64,000 nt of DNA from Azolla caroliniana (GCA_043228905.1 JBHGNT010000017.1:4712001-4776000); one strand, 5' to 3'; counted from the first letter of the stretch, positions 1-11,855 are shown. Numbers and translations are program-made. The notes: generated by a model from the letters alone, not told the origin.

Positions 1-3000
1 TGTCTGTCTTGGGGGCTTGGTGTCTAAGTTTAGAGCATTCCGAATGACAGTATGTACAAGGGAGAATATGTCGTCATTTTTTGACTTACAGTCGATGCTT
101 CTTGTAGAGAAGAACCACGCTGGTGCGTCAATTAGCGCACCCATTGACAACCGGATGTTGTACATGGAAGCAGATCGGTCCCGTGGGCGTGGTGGACGAG
201 GCGGGTTGGCACACAATGGAGACGGCTGACAAGACCAGGAACAAAGGCACAGAGAACGTGCCGACAACAGTTCCGGACCCTTCGGGAGCAGGGGGAGTCA
301 TGGCGGCACCAGAAGACGGCAAGAGAAGACTGCAACAGAATGCTGGTACTGTGGCAAAAAGGGCCACAGAGAAAGCGAGCGCTGGAGAAAACACGCTGAT
401 TCAGATAAATCCGGATCCGGCAAGGCCGACAAGGATGGCCGGCAAAGCTCGCACTATGCGAAGGGATCGGGAGGATCCAAGAACGGTAACGGGCCAGCCT
501 TGGTGATGAAGCACGAGGCGAACTCGATGAAGAAAAGACCACTTCCAAATTGGAGGAAGTGTGGTATGTTGATTCCAGTGCGTTGAACCACATGACGAAC
601 CACAAAGAGTGGTTCTTCTTTTTGAAGAAACCGGATCAACAAGGAGTAGTCGAAACCGGAGATGACACTCCTCACCCAATTGTGCATGTCAGAGAAGTCC
701 CTTTGAGCCACGTCGGACAGAAGGGAAAGGTGATGAACATATTACATGTTCCAACAATCACGAAGAACCTGGTGTTGGTCGGACAGATCGTCGAACAAGG
801 GATGCAGGTGCGGTTTACGCACCTCGGGTGCTTCATCGAGGAAGAGGGCCAAATTATTGCGCAAGGGCACAGAGACGGAGGATGTTTATCCTCAACACCA
901 ATGACGTCGGCACCACTCTATTTGCAAAAGGACAGAAGGTCGAATCAGACATCGACCTATGGCACAAGCGGATAGGCCACGTCAATTACCGGAGGCTTCA
1001 AGACCTGCAAGCGAAACAAGTTGTTTTCGGTTTGCCGAAGCTTAGCGGCCGGAAGGCCCAAGTATGTGAAGCCTGCCAACTCGGGAAGCAACACCGGCTT
1101 CCATTCCCCACCGAACGTAACCGGAGCCATAACAAGCTCGACCTTATCCATTCAGATGTGTGGGAACCGACACAGAATGTTAGCCTTGGCGGGAGTCGAT
1201 ATTTCGCCTCCTTCATCGATGACTATACGTGGCACACATGGATCTACCTCATTGAGCGGAAGAGTGAAGTATTTGAGTGTTTCCGGAGTCTCCAAAACAT
1301 GGTGGAATGGGTCTCCAAAACATGGTGGAATGGGAATCGGAGAGGAAGATCAAATGCTTGCGGTCGGATGGCGGAAAAGAATACTTTTCCGGCCAATTCA
1401 ACAGTTATCTGCAGCAAAAGGGAATTTGGCGAGAGTTCAGCTGCAGATACACACCGCAACAGAATGGTGTTGCCGAAAGGAAGAACCAGTCGCTTATTGA
1501 TGCGGTAATGGCAATGCTGGAGGAGAAGAGCATGCCCAAATTCTACTGGGCGGAGGCAGTCTGAACGACTGTCTACATCCAGAACCGGATCGGTGACAAG
1601 GTGTCAGCTCACGAGTTGTATTTCGGGCGCAAGCCAAATTTGAGACACCTTAAGATCTTCGGTAGCATTGCATATGTGCATGTACCGGATGAGAAGCGGA
1701 GGAAGTTGGATGCAAAATCAGAAAAATGCATCCTAATCTGCTATGCTCAAGAGCAAAAGGGTTATAAGTGTTATAACCCCCGGACAAAGCAAGTCCGAGT
1801 TAGTTGAGATGTTGAGTTCGATGAATCGGCATCGTGGTACTCCTTACCGGCTCCGACTTCCGAATCCGACCCGATGCCGGAGGATGAGGCTAGTGAGCCT
1901 GAACCAGCCCAGGTAGATGATGATGAAGCGTGGACTCAGGATGAGAGTCCGGAATCATTTCGGTTGAGTGGGTCGAACGAGAGACTGAGTCAATCTGACC
2001 AGTCCGATGAGGAACTGACGACTAGTGGAGACTCTGCCATGCTCTCCATGCGCAAGGAACCGAGGAGACGGTTCATGCGCAAAGAGAAGGGGAAGAAAAA
2101 GATGTCGGAATTCGAAACCAGCAACGATGAGTCGGATCGGTATGCATCCGACTCTGGCAAGGAGAAAGGCAGATCTTCGGCAACGAAGACCGAACCGGCC
2201 AAGAAACGCCTTAAACCGGGTAACGATGAGTTACGTCGGTCCACCAGCCAGAAGGATCCCGTCACGCGGTACGGGTACAATGAGTACATGGCGCATCACT
2301 ATACGTACATGACTAAGGTGGCGAAAGTGCGTGAGCCGGAGAGCTACGCAGAAGCAGTAAAGGACGCAAATTGGCGTGCCGCTATGGAGGAAGAAATGTG
2401 GGCACTTGATGTCAATGAGACATGGGACCTAGTTGACCCTCCCCGTCACTGTAAACCGATCGGATGCAAGTGGGTGTACAATGTAAAGGACAATGCCGAC
2501 GGTTCAGTTAACCGGTACAAGGCCCGGTTAGTGGCGAAGGGATACGCGCAGACCCACGGAATCGACTACGACGAGACCTTCACTCCTGTAGCTAAGATGA
2601 CGACGGTTCGTGTGGTGCTGGCGGTTGTTGCAGCAAGAGGGTGGCATCTTCACCAAATGGATGTGAAGAATGCGTTTCTTCAGGGTGATATTGAAGAAGA
2701 AGTCTTTATGACTCCGCCCCCCGGTTTTCAATCGGAGATGAACAAATAGGCGGTATGTCGGCTGAAGAAGTCGTTGTACGGCCTGAAGTAAGCCCCTCGA
2801 GCTTGGAATGCGAAGATCACGCACCAATTGCGTAAGATGGGGTTTGCGGCCTCCAAGTTTGACTCTTCGTTGTTCATCCGGTAAGGCTCAGCCGGTCCGG
2901 TATGTATCCTGTTGTATGTTGATGATTTAGTCATCACCGGACCGGGTCTTCCAGAAGTCAACCGCGTCAAGTCCCAGTTGTCGAACGCATTTGAGATGAA

Positions 3001-3846
3001 GGACCTGGGGGACCTTCATTATTTTCTTGGGATCGAGGTGATCCGAACCCCCCACGGCATATTGCTCTCACAACGACATTACATCTTGAATATGTTGTAC
3101 AAGTTTGGCATGACAAAATGCCGACCTGTCTCCACACCCTTGGACCGGAACCAGAAGCTTTGTCCCAACTCTGGACCAGCCTGCAGCGAGAAACGGTTCC
3201 GACAAATTGTCGGAAGCCTTATTTACTTGACTATCACGCGACCCGACATCAGCTATCCGGTCGGAATGATAAGTCAGTTCATGTAGAAGCCGACCGTTGA
3301 GTAGCTTCAATGCGCGCAACGGATACTGTGATATGTAAGCGGCACGAAGGACCGGGGCCTGTTATACCGGCATGGTATACCCAAAGAGTTGGTCGGTTAC
3401 ACAGATGCCGACTGTGCCGACGATGCATCAGATCGCCGATCAACCTCCGGTTACATGTTTTCCCTAGGTAGCGCGGTTGTTGCGTGGAGCAGCAAAAAGC
3501 AGCCAACAGTTGCTCTGTCGAGCACTGAGGCTGAGTATCGGGGCGCTACCATTGCCACCTGTGAAGCCATTTGGCTTCGACGACTGCTGCAAGACCTACG
3601 GATCGAGGTACCGACCCCGATTCTGGTCTACTGCGACAACATAAGCAGTATGCAACTCGCCAAGAACCCCGTATTACATGCTCGCACAAAGCACATAGAA
3701 TTGCACTATCACTTCGTGCGTGAGCGTGTCCTGAGCGGTGAGGTCTAACTTCGGTATGTTCACACGGATCGGCAAGTTGCCGACATCTTCACCAAACTAC
3801 TTGGATCAGACAAGTTGCAGCACTTCACCGAAATGCTTGGTGTTTA
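1..3846 (+). pseudogene. gag-pol relic of copia A
   Basis: Polyprotein that would package RNA, mature it, copy it and integrate the cDNA, now broken by several stops and frameshifts. Visible parts: a gag end with SFFDLQSMLLVE (about 75-115); a zinc knuckle near 348-390 reading CWYCGKKGH with the last Cys changed to Arg; a protease motif VWYVDSSA near 566-590, where copia normally has DSGA; the H-H-C-C and core integrase (955-1560) with HSDVW, FIDDYT and QNGVAERKN; RT (2370-2960) with [11 protein letters not shown] and LLYVDDLVITG; RNase H (3390-3750) with TDADCADD. A 23-bp tandem duplication at 1286-1331 shifts the integrase frame. In-frame stops include those at 1562, 2747 and 2881. Not functional. 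Confidence 0.9.
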
Positions 3847-4467
3847 GCATCTCGACGTGCCACACTTGAGGGGGAGAACGGGCAAAGACACCGGAACGGG
3901 CAAAGGCAAAGAGACTGCCGATTGCGCCGACGACGGAAGAACCGACGAAGGGAGAGTCAAGAAGAAGAAAGGAGCCGAGTCGACACGTCCGAACAAGTCA
4001 GAACAAGCGGCAGAGTCAAGAAGGACAGAGCCAACCGAAGGAAGAAGGCCAAGACCCGGACATGGTCTGATGTGGTGAAAGGCTTGGAACCAAAAGACGA
4101 ATCGGGAGCAACCGATTTGGACAAGAGCTGAACGAATCGGAGACAATCGATTCGGTTCAACAGACAGATTCGGAAGAACCGGATCAACTCAAGGCCAAGA
4201 GGACGAGAAGGCAACGAAAGTCAACGCCAACACGAAGGAATCGGCGAACTGGAACGTGCCGAAGTCACAGCAGCAAGGGAGTTGAATTGGGCCTGTTGAG
4301 CAGACAAGCCGACCGAGGAGGTCGAGGTGCGCAGAACAAGAGGGGTCATGGCAAACAGAACTGGACCGGACGAGGAGTGCGAGCAAGGCGGAGCGACACC
4401 AGGAGAAATCGGTTGGAAGAACCGACTACCACAGAGGCTGACACTAGGATCCAACCTCAAGTTGAGC
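3847..4467 (+). other. charged coding extension between RNase H and polypurine tract, copia A
   Basis: About 620 bp between the usual end of copia pol (HFTEMLGV, then a stop) and the polypurine tract. Its frames read as a Lys/Glu/Ser/Thr-rich, low-complexity protein with a short conserved core TWSDVV(K/R)GL. The matching region in copia B (33290-33775) is in frame with RNase H, so it is probably a C-terminal extension of pol rather than a separate gene. No known domain is recognised. Confidence 0.5.
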
Positions 4468-4478
4468 TTGAGGGGGAG

Positions 4479-4876
4479 TGTTGAGTGGCAAGCTCAACTG
4501 GAACCGGATCGGTTGGATAAGCCTGAGCCGGTGAGCGAGACGAACCGGTAAGCTGGTGAGCAACCGAGCCGGCAAGCAACAGAGCCAGTTAGCCGTATCC
4601 AATCGGTAACCGAAAGCCTAGTATTAGTTTAGACTACTAGACACTAACTACTCATAGTAAGTGTCAGATGCTCGTGTGAGCATTGAAGTACGCGGTACTT
4701 CTGTCAGTCCCACGAGGACTTGTATAAATAGTGCTACTGAGCACAGTTGTAAGTGACAGAGTGTCTATATTGTTTTGAATATAGCTTTTACGTTCTGCTC
4801 TCTCTGTCTCTCCCATGTACTCCGTGTATTCTCTGCTTTCTCTGTTTTCTAACGCTTCCGCAAGTAATCGTTTACA
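4479..4876 (+). repeat. 3' LTR of copia A (398 bp)
   Basis: Begins TGTTGAGTGGCAAGCTC directly after the polypurine tract and ends CGTTTACA. It matches the copia B LTRs throughout, including a TATA box TATAAATA at 4723-4730 and the TCTAACGCTTCCGCAAG block near the end. Start and end were set by alignment with copia B, where the primer site follows the LTR directly. Confidence 0.9.
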
Positions 4877-5309
4877 TAGAAGGATCGACCGACCGAGCCA
4901 ACTCAAAGACTCAACAAACAGTCGAACTCGAACAAGCTGACAATATACCTGTTGACTCGGAATCGGCAATAGGTCCAAGAGTCGAACTCGAAGACAAAGC
5001 CAAATCGACCAGACTAAAAAATGACATAGTCCAATTGACCGAAACATCGTATACGACTCAAGGGATAAACACATCTGAATCGATCAAGTACCCAAGGGAG
5101 AACGACACGACACCGTTGAACTCCCAACATGGGGGCAGATCATGCAGCAAGACTCCTGATGCAACTGGTTCAACAAATGTCGATCGACCAACAAACCCGA
5201 TCGAAGGATTCGAACCACTCCTTTCGTCACCCAGATCTGGATGAGGTTGAAGGCCGATAGAGTTCTATCAACGGGGCCTCAACTACGTCCATTACACTGA
5301 TGCAGATGA

Positions 5310-6870
5310 ACCCAACACATATAAAGAAGCTACGGCCGCATCGGAAGCTGATACATGGCTACAAGCCATGAAATTTGAAATGGACTCAATTCACAGGAAT
5401 CAGACATGGGAGCTAGTTGAACTACCAGCTGGAAGAAAGCCGTTACCTTGCAAATGGGTTTTCCGATACAAATATGTATCTGACTCATAGAAACGATGAC
5501 ATATTCTCACCAGTAGTCAAGATGACCACCCTCCGACTCCTACTAGGAGTTGTGGCGACAGACGATCTAAAGCTTGAGCAGATGGACATAAAGATGACAT
5601 TCCTACACGGAGATCTGGAAGAAGACATTTACATGTCTCAATCGGCATGCTTCACGGTGACGGGAGAGGACAACCACCTCGTATGTCGGCTGAAAAAAAG
5701 TCTTTATGGCTTGAAACAAGCGCCGAGTATGCGGTACTAGAAGTTCGACTCCTACATCAGGCAGCTTGGATACTGCCGATCAAACTTCGACCCATGCATG
5801 TACATTCGACAACTGGTTGACTAGTCTAGGATTTATCTGATCCTATATGTTGACGACATGTTGATTGCAGGAAGCAATCAAGTAGAGATCGGAAAGCTAA
5901 AGCAGAGCCTTCATGACAAGTTTGTGATGAAGGGACTCAGATAAGCCTATCACATACTAGGCATGAGGATTGAGCAAACTCGGACGACCAAGACTCTCTG
6001 ACTCTCCCAATTTGACTATATCCAAAAGGCGTTGAAGCGCTTCAACATGGAGAATGCAAAGCCAACACCAACACCGCTTCCGACGTCGATCCGACTATCA
6101 GACAGACACTCTCCTTCAACGGACAAGGAGAGAGAGCTCAATGGTAAGATGCCTTACTCATCGGCCGTAGGAAGTATCATGTACGCAATAGTGGCGACCC
6201 GACCCGACCTAGCCTATGCCGTAGGGGTGGTCAACCAGTACATGTCAAATCTAGGACAGAAGCATTGGGAGGCCATCAAGCACATCTTCAGGTACCTGAG
6301 AGGGACCAAAGATACACATCTAACTTTCGGATTGACAACCTCAGCCGAAGTTGAAGGCTACATTGACTTTGGTTATGCCGGAAATACGGACAATCAGAAG
6401 TCAACATCAGGCTACATCTTCACCTATGGTGGTGATGCGATATCATGAAGGTCGAAACTTCAAGAGTACACGGCCATGTCGACCACAATGGGTGAGTACA
6501 TAGCAACATCAGAGGCAACGAAGGAAGCAATCTGGCTGCACAGACTTACTGTTGATTTTTCAAACACACGCGGAATTAACTAACAAGCACCGACCATCTA
6601 TTACGACTCACTAAGCGCAATTCACCTCATCAAAAATCTCGTCTATCACGCAAAGAAGAAGCATATTGAGGTGCAGTATCATAACATCTGAGAGCTCATA
6701 ACAGAGAAGAAGCTCGAAGTTCGGAAGGTCGACACCGAGGTGAACATCGTTGATTGCTTGACGAAGCCACTCCCAGATCAACACTTCAAAGCACTAAGGA
6801 CTAGAATGGGACTACGACAAACAATCGAGCAAAAGAAAACCGAACGAGGAGCAGAAGGTAAGAGTTGACC
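5310..6870 (+). pseudogene. RT-RNase H relic of copia D pol
   Basis: Decayed RT and RNase H of a copia pol. Recognisable blocks are TWLQAMKFEMDSI and WELVELPAG (about 5350-5430), FSPVVKMTTLRLLLGVVA (5507-5560), MDIKMTFLHGDLEEDIYM, SLYGLKQAP (5700), LILYVDDMLIAGSNQ (5838-5885), the RNase H start VGSIMYAIVATRPDLAYAVG (6170) and KHIEVQYHNI (6660). YVDD is intact, but at least seven stops interrupt the frame (for example after KYVSDS at 5487, at 5738 and 6446). The KARLVAKG block is missing. A dead pseudogene. Confidence 0.85.
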
Positions 6871-7049
6871 GAATCAATCATGATAATGACCTAGGCTAGG
6901 CTCGACATAGACCTCACCTTTGCCGACTCGGCTATATGCCGACCGACTTGTAACATAAATTTAAATTGGTTTTGTAATCTAGGTTTACGGGGGAGATAAC
7001 CCCAAACACATGTACATGTAGGAAAGAGTAGTCCTTTCACGGGGGAGTT

Positions 7050-7199
7050 TGTTGGCATAAAAGGCCGACTCCTTCCATCTTGTATCCTAGTGTGAACCAT
7101 AGTTCTAGCCATACGTCTCAAACGTGCCATACTCATACGTGAATATTCGTATCATAGTCATACGTGAAATGGCTCCAAGTATGATTAGAATCCATTCGT
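7050..7199 (+). repeat. 3' LTR fragment of copia D
   Basis: Starts TGTTGGCATAAAAGGCC after the purine run CGGGGGAGTT. Only the first 150 bp are recognisable before the solo LTR insertion. It carries repeated CATACGTGAA motifs at about 7133 and 7159. Confidence 0.65.
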
Positions 7200-7204
7200 C
7201 TATA

Positions 7205-7526
7205 TGTTGAGAGATCAAGCTCAATTTCGTTTAGTTAGTCAACCATGTAACTTCGTAGTTACCTAGAAAGAAACTAGTTAGAAGTGTTGACTATAACGCC
7301 TTAAATAAGACCTACTTAAGTGGGATATTCTAGATCCTCCACTCCCAAGTACATTTAATATAGGACTTAAACTTTTGTACCTATATTATCCTCACACATG
7401 TGCACCCTTGCACATGAGATCTATATATACCTCATTATAGGTATTTTTGTATTTGATGATATTGATGCTAATTTAATATATAGTTACACATCCCCCATCT
7501 TGTGTTGTTTATAAGTGTTAACTTCC

Positions 7527-7567
<41 letters not shown>

Positions 7568-7677
7568 TACACACACACACACATACACACATATATCACT
7601 TAATCTTCCGCTTATCAACTAATCACATAATTAAGTACTAATTAACCCTTGCTTAATTAATTACCTAATTATTAACA
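7205..7677 (+). repeat. solo LTR, copia C family (473 bp)
   Basis: TGTTGAGAGATCAAGCTC at the start and TTATTAACA at the end, flanked by a perfect 5-bp target duplication CTATA (7200-7204 and 7678-7682). Sequence from about 7209 to 7370 matches the LTRs of copia C (26079 and 34646), including ATATTCTAGATCCTCCACTC. It shows the full-length LTR that is internally deleted in copia C. It holds a (CT)n-(CA)n microsatellite at about 7526-7590. No internal region remains, so it is a product of LTR-LTR recombination. Confidence 0.85.
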
Positions 7678-7682
7678 CTATA

Positions 7683-9156
7683 TATATTTTTTATATTTTT
7701 ATTTTTATTACTCTTAAATGTTTTAAAAATATGAAAAATAAAAAATAAACAAGATTTTTATAGACAAAAGTCAAGAGTCAAGACGATAAATTCATTGAAA
7801 ATTAACAAAGTAGCATCCAAAGTTCTAAACATGAACTAAAATTTATCCAAAGTTCGAACATGAACATTAACCTAGAAAGTAGCTCTAAATTCATAGTACT
7901 AATAGTTAATCTCATCTACCTACTCTTGAGTTGCATTGTCAATGTTAACATCTTGCCCATCATCATCATGATCTTCAAAATCCTCATTAACCATAGTTGC
8001 ATGTCGTCTTTGTAATAGCAAAAGCCTATAACAAAACATAAGAAAACTACAATTACATTGATTTAATAAAACTACAATCACATAGTTGGTATGACGAGCA
8101 CTTAATTCATTGTTCTTGATTTCAATTTTTTCTTTTTGAAGTGCTTTTCCTTCTCGGAGTTTATTAAGTTCTATTCGATTTCGAGCAACATTGACTCAAT
8201 GCAATTCATTTCTATGTCACTTTCTATCTTATGTTTCAAATTTCAATATCAAGAATTTCTATGGCGGAAAGCCAAAAGGTTCAAGGGTGATGGATTTACA
8301 TCAACACAATAGCTTTGCTCATCCACATATTCTAAATAGTCTTCTTTATCTCCAAAGTTTCATGTTTTTAATCCTCCTCCTCAAGACATATATTTAGATG
8401 AAAAATGTGACCAACTAGTTAAATTCTCTACATTATTACAAATTCTATACAGCCAAGGGGTATCACCTTTCAGCACATTAAGACCTTCTCAATACCATGC
8501 AAGACAAACCTAAGACAGAGATGCATCATGCAAACTATTCAATTAAAAAAACCGAAAAAATGGATAGTGAAGGGGCGGGGAAGGGCGGCATGCCTGGTTT
8601 TCTTATCCCTTGCATCCATTATTTGAGAAAAACATGCATTTGTAGTATGTACAACCTCACATTAAAGTTGATTTGCACATACATACATCCATACTTCTAG
8701 AATCCATGATTTTGAGGGTTTTTTTCCCAAAAATGGGTTTTAGGGTTTTGATCTCATGCTATCATTGATCGAAGGACATTGGAAACACATGATTTAACAC
8801 TTGTATAGACATTAGAAATACATGAATTTAACAACAATTTACCTTCAGGCTTCCTAGAAGAATCAAATGGGAAAATTTGGTAAGGCGGTAGAATGTAGGT
8901 GGGTGAACACTGAGCATTGAGGAATCAACAATCAGGAATCAGAATTGATGGAAGGTTGTGCCATGTTCGTTTCCTCCTTCATAGAAATCTGATTCTCACG
9001 AGTTTCTCCTCACTACTCACTCTCAATTCTCGACTCTCAGACTCTCAGACTCTCAGTTACGAACAGTCATGAAAACCAGTCTTAAAAAAAAACCCAAAAA
9101 GAAAAAAAACAAACAAACGAATATCGCGTATCATACGCGTACGTCCACTAAATTGG
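7683..9156. other. AT-rich stretch without a recognised gene
   Basis: No element boundary or intact ORF was recognised apart from a possible coding relic on the minus strand (7905-8170). A (GACTCTCA)n-like run lies at about 9034-9056 and A-rich tracts at 9085-9118. The right end is the target site of gypsy A. Confidence 0.4.
7905..8170 (-). pseudogene. possible coding relic with acidic C-terminus
   Basis: The minus strand reads a coding-like run rich in Lys and Glu (NRIELNKLREGKALQKEKIE, about 8060-8145). After a possible intron with AG near 8022, a second block follows: LLLLQRRHATM and an Asp-rich tail (DFEDHDDDGQD) to a stop near 7917. The helix plus LLLLQRR pattern recalls accessory ORFs of PIF/Harbinger transposons or trihelix-like proteins, but that is a guess. 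Stops in the upstream part suggest it is dead. Confidence 0.25.
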
Positions 9157-9160
9157 ACGT
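9157..9160. repeat. target site duplication ACGT, left side of gypsy A
   Basis: Pairs with ACGT at 24120-24123. The two copies flank the whole 14.9-kb nest. Confidence 0.8.
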
Positions 9161-9795
9161 TGTTGCGTTGTTACGCGCGTGCGTGGAGAACGAGGCGGGA
9201 CCACGGAGGTCTTGGACCGAGAGATAGCAAAGAAGGAGGAGAACGGAAAGGCAACGGACGCGCTTGCACACACACAGACACAGGAGCACACAGGAATCAC
9301 AATCCAACAACACAGCAAATCGAGACGACTAGAAGTCCGAGTATATGAACACGTATGTATATAAATATAAATAAATAAATAAATAAATAAATATATCGAG
9401 ACGGTTACAACTAACAGGTCGGCAAAGCGAACACCGACGCGTGTTCACTCACACATAGAAGAGCGAGATGGAGACGCTGCTCGGGAGCTCACGGTGTCGC
9501 GAAGATGTGTGTGCGAGCGTGCTTCGCTTGAGCGGGACCACTGGGGTCTTGGACCAAGGAGGATGTCCGTCAAGGTATTGAGAAGAGGACGATGTGAATG
9601 TAAGATTGGAGGAAGACCTATTACACTTGAGAAGATTGAAGATTGTCACTTGAGAAGTAGATAAATCATTATAAGATAGATGCGAAGAAGAAGAAATAGA
9701 AGCTTATATTATTGATGGTGATGATGATCATGATATCATATTGAGCCCCCCACTTTACACAAGCCGTACTAGGGGTTTTATAGGTTTGTCCATGC

Positions 9796-9832
9796 ACAAA
9801 ACCATGGGCTTGGAGCCATGGTTTTTGTGCAC
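9796..9832. repeat. inverted repeat with long stem
   Basis: Arms CACAAAACCATGG and CCATGGTTTTTGTG separated by GCTTGGAG; only one extra base breaks perfect pairing. A related AAACCATGGGCTT unit follows at about 9861, so the stretch also has a direct-repeat character. No gene is attached. Confidence 0.6.
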
Positions 9833-9956
9833 ACAGTTTTGCTTTGTGACATGCAGGAAACCATGGGCTTAAAACTGTGGTTTTGTGTACACGGTTTTAT
9901 TCGTTTGTTTCCTACGGAATACTGAATATGAGAAAGAAATATAGAACATCTAAAGC

Positions 9957-10060
9957 ACTTAATAGTAGCTTTAGTGGTAAAGTAATTGCCTCTTATCTTA
10001 GAGGTGCAAGGTTCAAATTCTACATGCACTCAATGCCATTGTGACCTAGGTTTATTTATT
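9957..10060 (+). mobile_element. tRNA-derived SINE-like head
   Basis: A-box-like TAGCTTTAGTGGTAAAG starts at 9965 and B box GGTTCAAATTC starts at 10010. The 45-nt spacing equals that of a tRNA gene. Between them is a small anticodon-arm-like stem (CCTC/GAGG). No CCA-proximal acceptor stem is paired, so it is not a working tRNA gene but resembles the promoter head of a SINE. The 3' end and any TSD were not resolved. Confidence 0.45.
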
Positions 10061-10166
10061 TTCATTTTTACAAGTATTCGTGAAATGTGTGTGGATCCTC
10101 AATTTTTGACTTTTTCTCGCACTAGACATGCCACATCACGACATCCACCCCCACCCCCACCAAACC

Positions 10167-10186
10167 GCACATCCTTCGGTATGTGC
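10167..10186 (-). other. hairpin next to polypurine tract, insertion J
   Basis: GCACAT and ATGTGC arms with an 8-nt loop, at the same place relative to the purine tract as GCGCAT/ATGCGC in gypsy A and gypsy B. Confidence 0.5.
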
Positions 10187-10909
10187 TAAGAAGACAAGAG
10201 TGATGTGGAAGGGTCAAAGGTGGTTGGTGTTTGATTTCCTCCTTTCTTGTGTCTCGTCCACACCGTCTTTTTGTCGTGAAAATCCGTCACTATGTGCAGA
10301 TCGTGAGACAAAACCGCCGAGGTTCTGAACTAGAAGGATTTAGAGCAACATGTACAACACAAGCAAGCTTTAAGCATAAGACAAGTGGGAGAGACAAATC
10401 ATTAGTTTATTGCAAAAGAAAATCGATTCTTTGTAATTTTAGAATCGTGTTACAATGGGTTGGGTATGGAAATGAGAGATTAATTTTTCAAGGAAAGGAG
10501 CCCACAACCATGCAAGGAGTGGTCCGATATGAATACGAGAGATAATTTTTGACAAGAAAGATCGAGTAAACAAAGCTAGGAGTTTGATATCAATATGCGA
10601 GATAATTTGTTTCTTGAATCCGAGAGGGAAGAAGAAAGAAGGGGAAAAAAAAAAACTAGGAGGGAAAAAATGGGACATATATCAAGCTCCTCGTTGATCC
10701 TCCTTCCCAATGTTACTTTACATGCCCACTTTTAGTTGCACGCCTTTTACTTTTAGTTGCATGGCCTTGGCTTTTGGTTGCATGCGATTGTCCGTATAAT
10801 TCGGCCAAATGACACAATCATCCATAAAGTTTAGCTCGTGCACAATCCGTATGTGTGTCACAACCAAACCGTAGACGTGTCCGCGCGCAAAAGTCCCGAC
10901 CGCGCCATA

Positions 10910-11160
10910 GTGTATGCATCCACGCATGCGCACGTGCGCACACACGCATCCATCCGAAACGTCCACACGTATGCCCGAAACTTGCACATGCGTAGTGTAC
11001 GCATCCACGCGCTCATCCGCACATACGCGTCCATCCGAAACGTCCACACGTACGCCTGAAACTTGCACATGCGTGTACATCCGAAGACGTACATGCGCGC
11101 GTACGTCCGAAAACGTCCACGCGACCATGCACACGCGCATACACCCAAAGCGTGCACACC
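10910..11160. repeat. CpG-rich minisatellite, about 80-85 bp unit
   Basis: Unit 1 starts at 10910 (GTGTATGCATCCACGC) and unit 2 at 10995 (GTGTACGCATCCACGC). Both end near CTTGCACATGCGT. A third, more diverged copy runs from about 11075 to 11160. It is dense in ACGT, GCGC and CGTAC steps, in strong contrast to the AT-rich flanks. Frames stay open across it on both strands because it lacks stops, but there is no sign of a gene. Confidence 0.65.
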
Positions 11161-11855
11161 ACGTAGTGTAGCCCAAGTCACCTTGAACATTCTATGCTCC
11201 ACACATTGATAAAATGAATATGTTTTGGTTTCCCTTATATATTCTGGGTTCCAATGTTGTCCTATCTATGTGGGATATCTCACAGTTTTGTCTTTTCTTT
11301 TCTTTTCTTTAAACTTCACACTCACATAACTTGATACTTGTTTATTCGTTTTATGCGTAGTAAAATACGTTATGAAGCTTTTGAACACATCTATCTTTCC
11401 ATATCCATATATTAAGCTAATCGTAAATTATTATTTTACTAGTTTTCATATCGTGTGTGAAAAACCACACGACAACAGGCGTTCCACGGAGCGAAGTTAG
11501 CCTCCCGAAAACCTACGCAAAAATGGCTATGGAGAGTGGCAGAGGAGAAGGGCTCGGTCCCAGTCCAGCAACACTTCCTCCTCTCTAACGCGCGATACCT
11601 TTTCCATTCCTCTCCGTCTCTTTTATAGCCCAAGGAGGGAGGCCGTTATTATCCGTTACATCATATTAATTCTCTGTCCTTTCGGACAAAGATACACCTC
11701 AATTCTCTCCCTATTGAATGCGTGCTGCCTAGGATTTTACCTTAGCCGACTTGTACCTACCTACTTACTATACAACGAAAAGTGTGCTCACGTGTAAAGG
11801 CCAGTTTACACATGCTAAACTCGGTTTCTGCCTAGGGATGGTTTTCTTCATGACA

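Larger units (their letters stand above)
1..4876 (+). mobile_element. Ty1/copia retrotransposon 'copia A', cut by left window edge
   Basis: Right part of a copia element running off the left edge of the window. In order it shows gag end, CCHC remnant, protease, integrase, RT, RNase H, a charged 3' extension, a polypurine tract (4468-4478, TTGAGGGGGAG) and a 3' LTR. Copia B (28757-34359) is a close relative in domain order and LTR sequence. The element sits directly against the pol relic of another copia (4877 onward), so it probably inserted into it. The 5' LTR lies outside the window and a TSD cannot be checked; the 3' flank is TAGAA. Confidence 0.9.
4877..7199 (+). mobile_element. Ty1/copia relic 'copia D'
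   Basis: Remains of a copia element different from copia A. Only the part from the integrase-RT linker to the 3' LTR is left; the 5' part would lie left of copia A if copia A is inserted in it. The internal region ends near 6870, a GGGGGAG polypurine tract precedes 7050 and an LTR begins TGTTGGCATAAAAGGCC at 7050. A second similar purine run lies at 6988-6997. The LTR is interrupted at 7200 by a solo LTR and its far end could not be identified. Confidence 0.8.
9495..11474. mobile_element. composite gypsy-type LTR insertion 'J' in gypsy A LTR
   Basis: Begins TGTCGCGAAG and ends CACACGACA, flanked by 4-bp ACGG (9491-9494) and ACAG (11475-11478), one mismatch. 9495-10143 looks like a minus-oriented LTR ending ATCACGACA. 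It is followed by a purine tract (minus strand, 10144-10163) and a hairpin as in gypsy A and B, so it was once part of a full element. No PBS or pol follows; the rest (10187-11474) is unassigned DNA, with a second LTR-like start TGTCGTGAAAATCCG at 10271. It may be several events combined. Confidence 0.5.
9161..11855 (-). repeat. 3' LTR of gypsy A (left), split by a composite insertion
   Basis: Outer edge TGTTGCGTTG, inner edge CATGACA next to the purine tract. LTR sequence is 9161-9494 and 11479-11855; the stretch between is foreign. The uninterrupted site is visible in the sister LTR near 17841-17852 (CTCACGGGTGTT). A minus-strand TATA box (TATAAAAG) lies at about 11621-11629. A (TAAA)n run at 9365-9393 corresponds to a (TA)n run in the sister LTR. 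Confidence 0.8.

Noticed and set aside
8191-8700. Short open frames of 67-68 codons
   Set aside because: No similarity, no splice or coding signals in AT-rich DNA.
9957-10060. Functional tRNA gene
   Set aside because: A and B boxes fit but no acceptor stem pairing; treated as a SINE head.
10910-11160. CRISPR-like array
   Set aside because: Units are contiguous without unique spacers of constant length, and the context is a eukaryotic TE.
10858-11202. Open frames on both strands through the minisatellite
   Set aside because: Produced by a stop-poor repeat; Cys/Val/Arg periodic peptides without gene signals.
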